From NCBI GenBank assembly GCA_022821965.1, contig JAJECN010000010.1, forward strand, positions 124,001 through 188,000: a DNA stretch of 64,000 nucleotides, given 5' to 3'. Below, one piece after another: positions 63,386 to 64,000 of this stretch. The notes under the pieces were generated by a model, which saw only the letters and a list, made by a program, of their open reading frames with translations, did no database searches and was not told the origin of the DNA. Both the position numbers and the translations under genes were made by a program. The first letter of the stretch is position 1. Each line of letters opens with the position of its first letter. This DNA is from Candidatus Poribacteria bacterium (GTDB taxonomy: Bacteria > Poribacteria > WGA-4E > WGA-3G).

Positions 63386-64000
63386 TTAGAACGTGCCTGC
63401 GAGCGGAATTTCCGCCAAACTTCGTTTAAACGCCTGTTCAATTGCAGTTTCAATCGGAGTACCCTTGCTCAATTGGGAGAGCAGGGTGCGGATTTTAGAG
63501 AAACCGAATTGTTGGATGAGAAATTGTACTATCGCTGTGGATTGAATATATGCCAATTTCCGGAATTTTGGACTGAGTTGGCTAAATGGTGTGCTCAATA
63601 GTGTAAAGGGAAGTAGACGTTCTGTCTGAACGGCTTTTTGCAATTCAAACCCTTCAGACTGGAACATAGGGCGTGCGAGACTTTGTGCGAGTCCCTCATC
63701 AAGCCATGCGGGGCAATGTCCGTTTGCCAGATGGTGAACCAGCAGATGAACCCACTCATGTCGTAGCAGGGCATATAAGATACTGAGGACAGGCTCGCCA
63801 GCTGTGCAGTATGCTAAACGGATACTACCATCGTAGCATCCACTTGCCCACTTTGGTAGAGAATATTGAGATTTGGCAGTACCGTTTGTGTTTTCAATTG
63901 AGATAGAAACTGGGGAAACGGGGTAACACCCTAATGTTTCACCGAGTTCTGAATAGGTTCGGTAAATGAGTCGGCAGATGTTCCACACCGTTTGGGAATT
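63386..64000 (-). CDS. HExxH peptidase-like protein, N-terminus outside the window
   Basis: The frame stays open to the window edge (upstream codons N-S-Q-T precede the first possible start at 63988), so this is partial. At least 204 residues. The zinc site is HEWVH in LYALLRHEWVHLLVHHLANGHCPAWLDEGLAQSLARPMF: the H-E-x-x-H, and 19 residues later an E of W-L-D-E-G-L-A as third ligand. This is the gluzincin peptidase-MA arrangement. The C-terminal ~90 residues are helical (KFRKLAYIQSTAIVQFLIQQFGFSKIRTLLSQL), as in peptidase-MA proteins with TPR-like tails. It is first in the run peptidase, CvpA, TPR, TPR. Confidence 0.82.
   Translation of the reverse strand, partial: NSQTVWNICRLIYRTYSELGETLGCYPVSPVSISIENTNGTAKSQYSLPKWASGCYDGSIRLAYCTAGEPVLSILYALLRHEWVHLLVHHLANGHCPAWLDEGLAQSLARPMFQSEGFELQKAVQTERLLPFTLLSTPFSQLSPKFRKLAYIQSTAIVQFLIQQFGFSKIRTLLSQLSKGTPIETAIEQAFKRSLAEIPLAGTF

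Noticed and set aside
1-64000. tRNA or rRNA genes
   Set aside because: I scanned spacers for acceptor and T-arm patterns (G-G-T-T-C-G/A-A-x-x-C) and for rRNA-like stretches and found none convincing. A covariance-model search would settle it.

Overview
The window is a gene-dense bacterial chromosome segment of moderate G+C. It carries no rRNA or tRNA that I can recognise. The gene content points to a heterotrophic, probably marine or host/particle-associated bacterium of the Candidatus Poribacteria type: four secreted LamG-like proteins, two phytanoyl-CoA dioxygenase-like enzymes, two Gfo/Idh/MocA oxidoreductases, a formylglycine-type sulfatase, a sialidase, a DUF5916/CBM9-like protein, an MR/MLE enolase-superfamily protein, a CehA/McbA-type PHP protein, and many stand-alone GNAT acetyltransferases and SAM methyltransferases. 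That taxonomic call is inference from gene content.

Layout. 1-3,560 is an accessory edge. It has a truncated TPR gene running into an antisense small ORF, an IS200-type tnpA remnant, an IS605-type tnpB element with recognisable ends and a probable omega RNA, and a promoter-to-terminator unit with no large ORF that looks like a free-standing non-coding RNA. 3,561-10,494 has an ABC exporter, a DUF5916 protein and an unusual 993-residue protein that joins an ECF sigma factor through one membrane segment to an Asp-box beta-propeller. 10,524-17,135 has an oxidoreductase, rsgA, an MTA/SAH-nucleosidase-like protein, a GNAT and a large PHP-domain protein. 17,206-20,730 is a tandem array of three paralogous zinc-ribbon membrane proteins. 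The duplicated unit carries the first codons of the following phytanoyl-CoA dioxygenase gene, and one such copy is cut off by a 236-bp palindromic MITE-like element. 20,887-31,912 is mostly short, often overlapping plus-strand genes (LamG, methyltransferases, GNATs, ASCH, monooxygenase, degenerate metallo-beta-lactamase fold, sugar isomerase) that ends in an AAA ATPase/TOPRIM-like gene pair. 31,927-45,000 has a gamma-glutamyltranspeptidase, a tartrate/isopropylmalate-type dehydrogenase, an ankyrin protein, a HAD phosphatase, a large membrane glycosyltransferase-like protein, a HigB toxin with an antitoxin lacking its HTH, a DUF123 GIY-YIG protein and an aminopeptidase/methyltransferase/VTT operon. 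45,085-57,025 has a sulfatase, a TolB-like propeller, a phosphohexomutase, a YCF48-like propeller, an oxidoreductase, LamG proteins, a second dioxygenase, a PIN protein and a sialidase. The minus-strand right end has a methyltransferase/DUF2851/thiE run and a peptidase/CvpA/TPR/TPR operon that leaves the window.

How the genes fit together. Sulfatase, sialidase, CBM9-like, MR/MLE, isomerase, oxidoreductase and dehydrogenase genes suit scavenging of sulfated or sialylated glycans and sugar acids. The LamG proteins share a C-terminal tail (K-L-T-T-T-W-x-x-I-K type) that may be a sorting or assembly signal. Start codons were chosen from Shine-Dalgarno spacing and family alignment. Where they differ from the longest possible ORF, this is stated.

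Most interesting points: the membrane-tethered sigma-propeller fusion; the shared tail of the LamG proteins; the promoter/terminator-bounded RNA at 2,956-3,248; the triplicated zinc-ribbon membrane proteins with their hitch-hiking gene fragment and palindromic element; the AAA/TOPRIM pair; the toxin gene with a DNA-binding-less antitoxin; and a family of CAGTTATCAG-type intergenic repeats, one of which appears to be translated inside a signal-peptide region.
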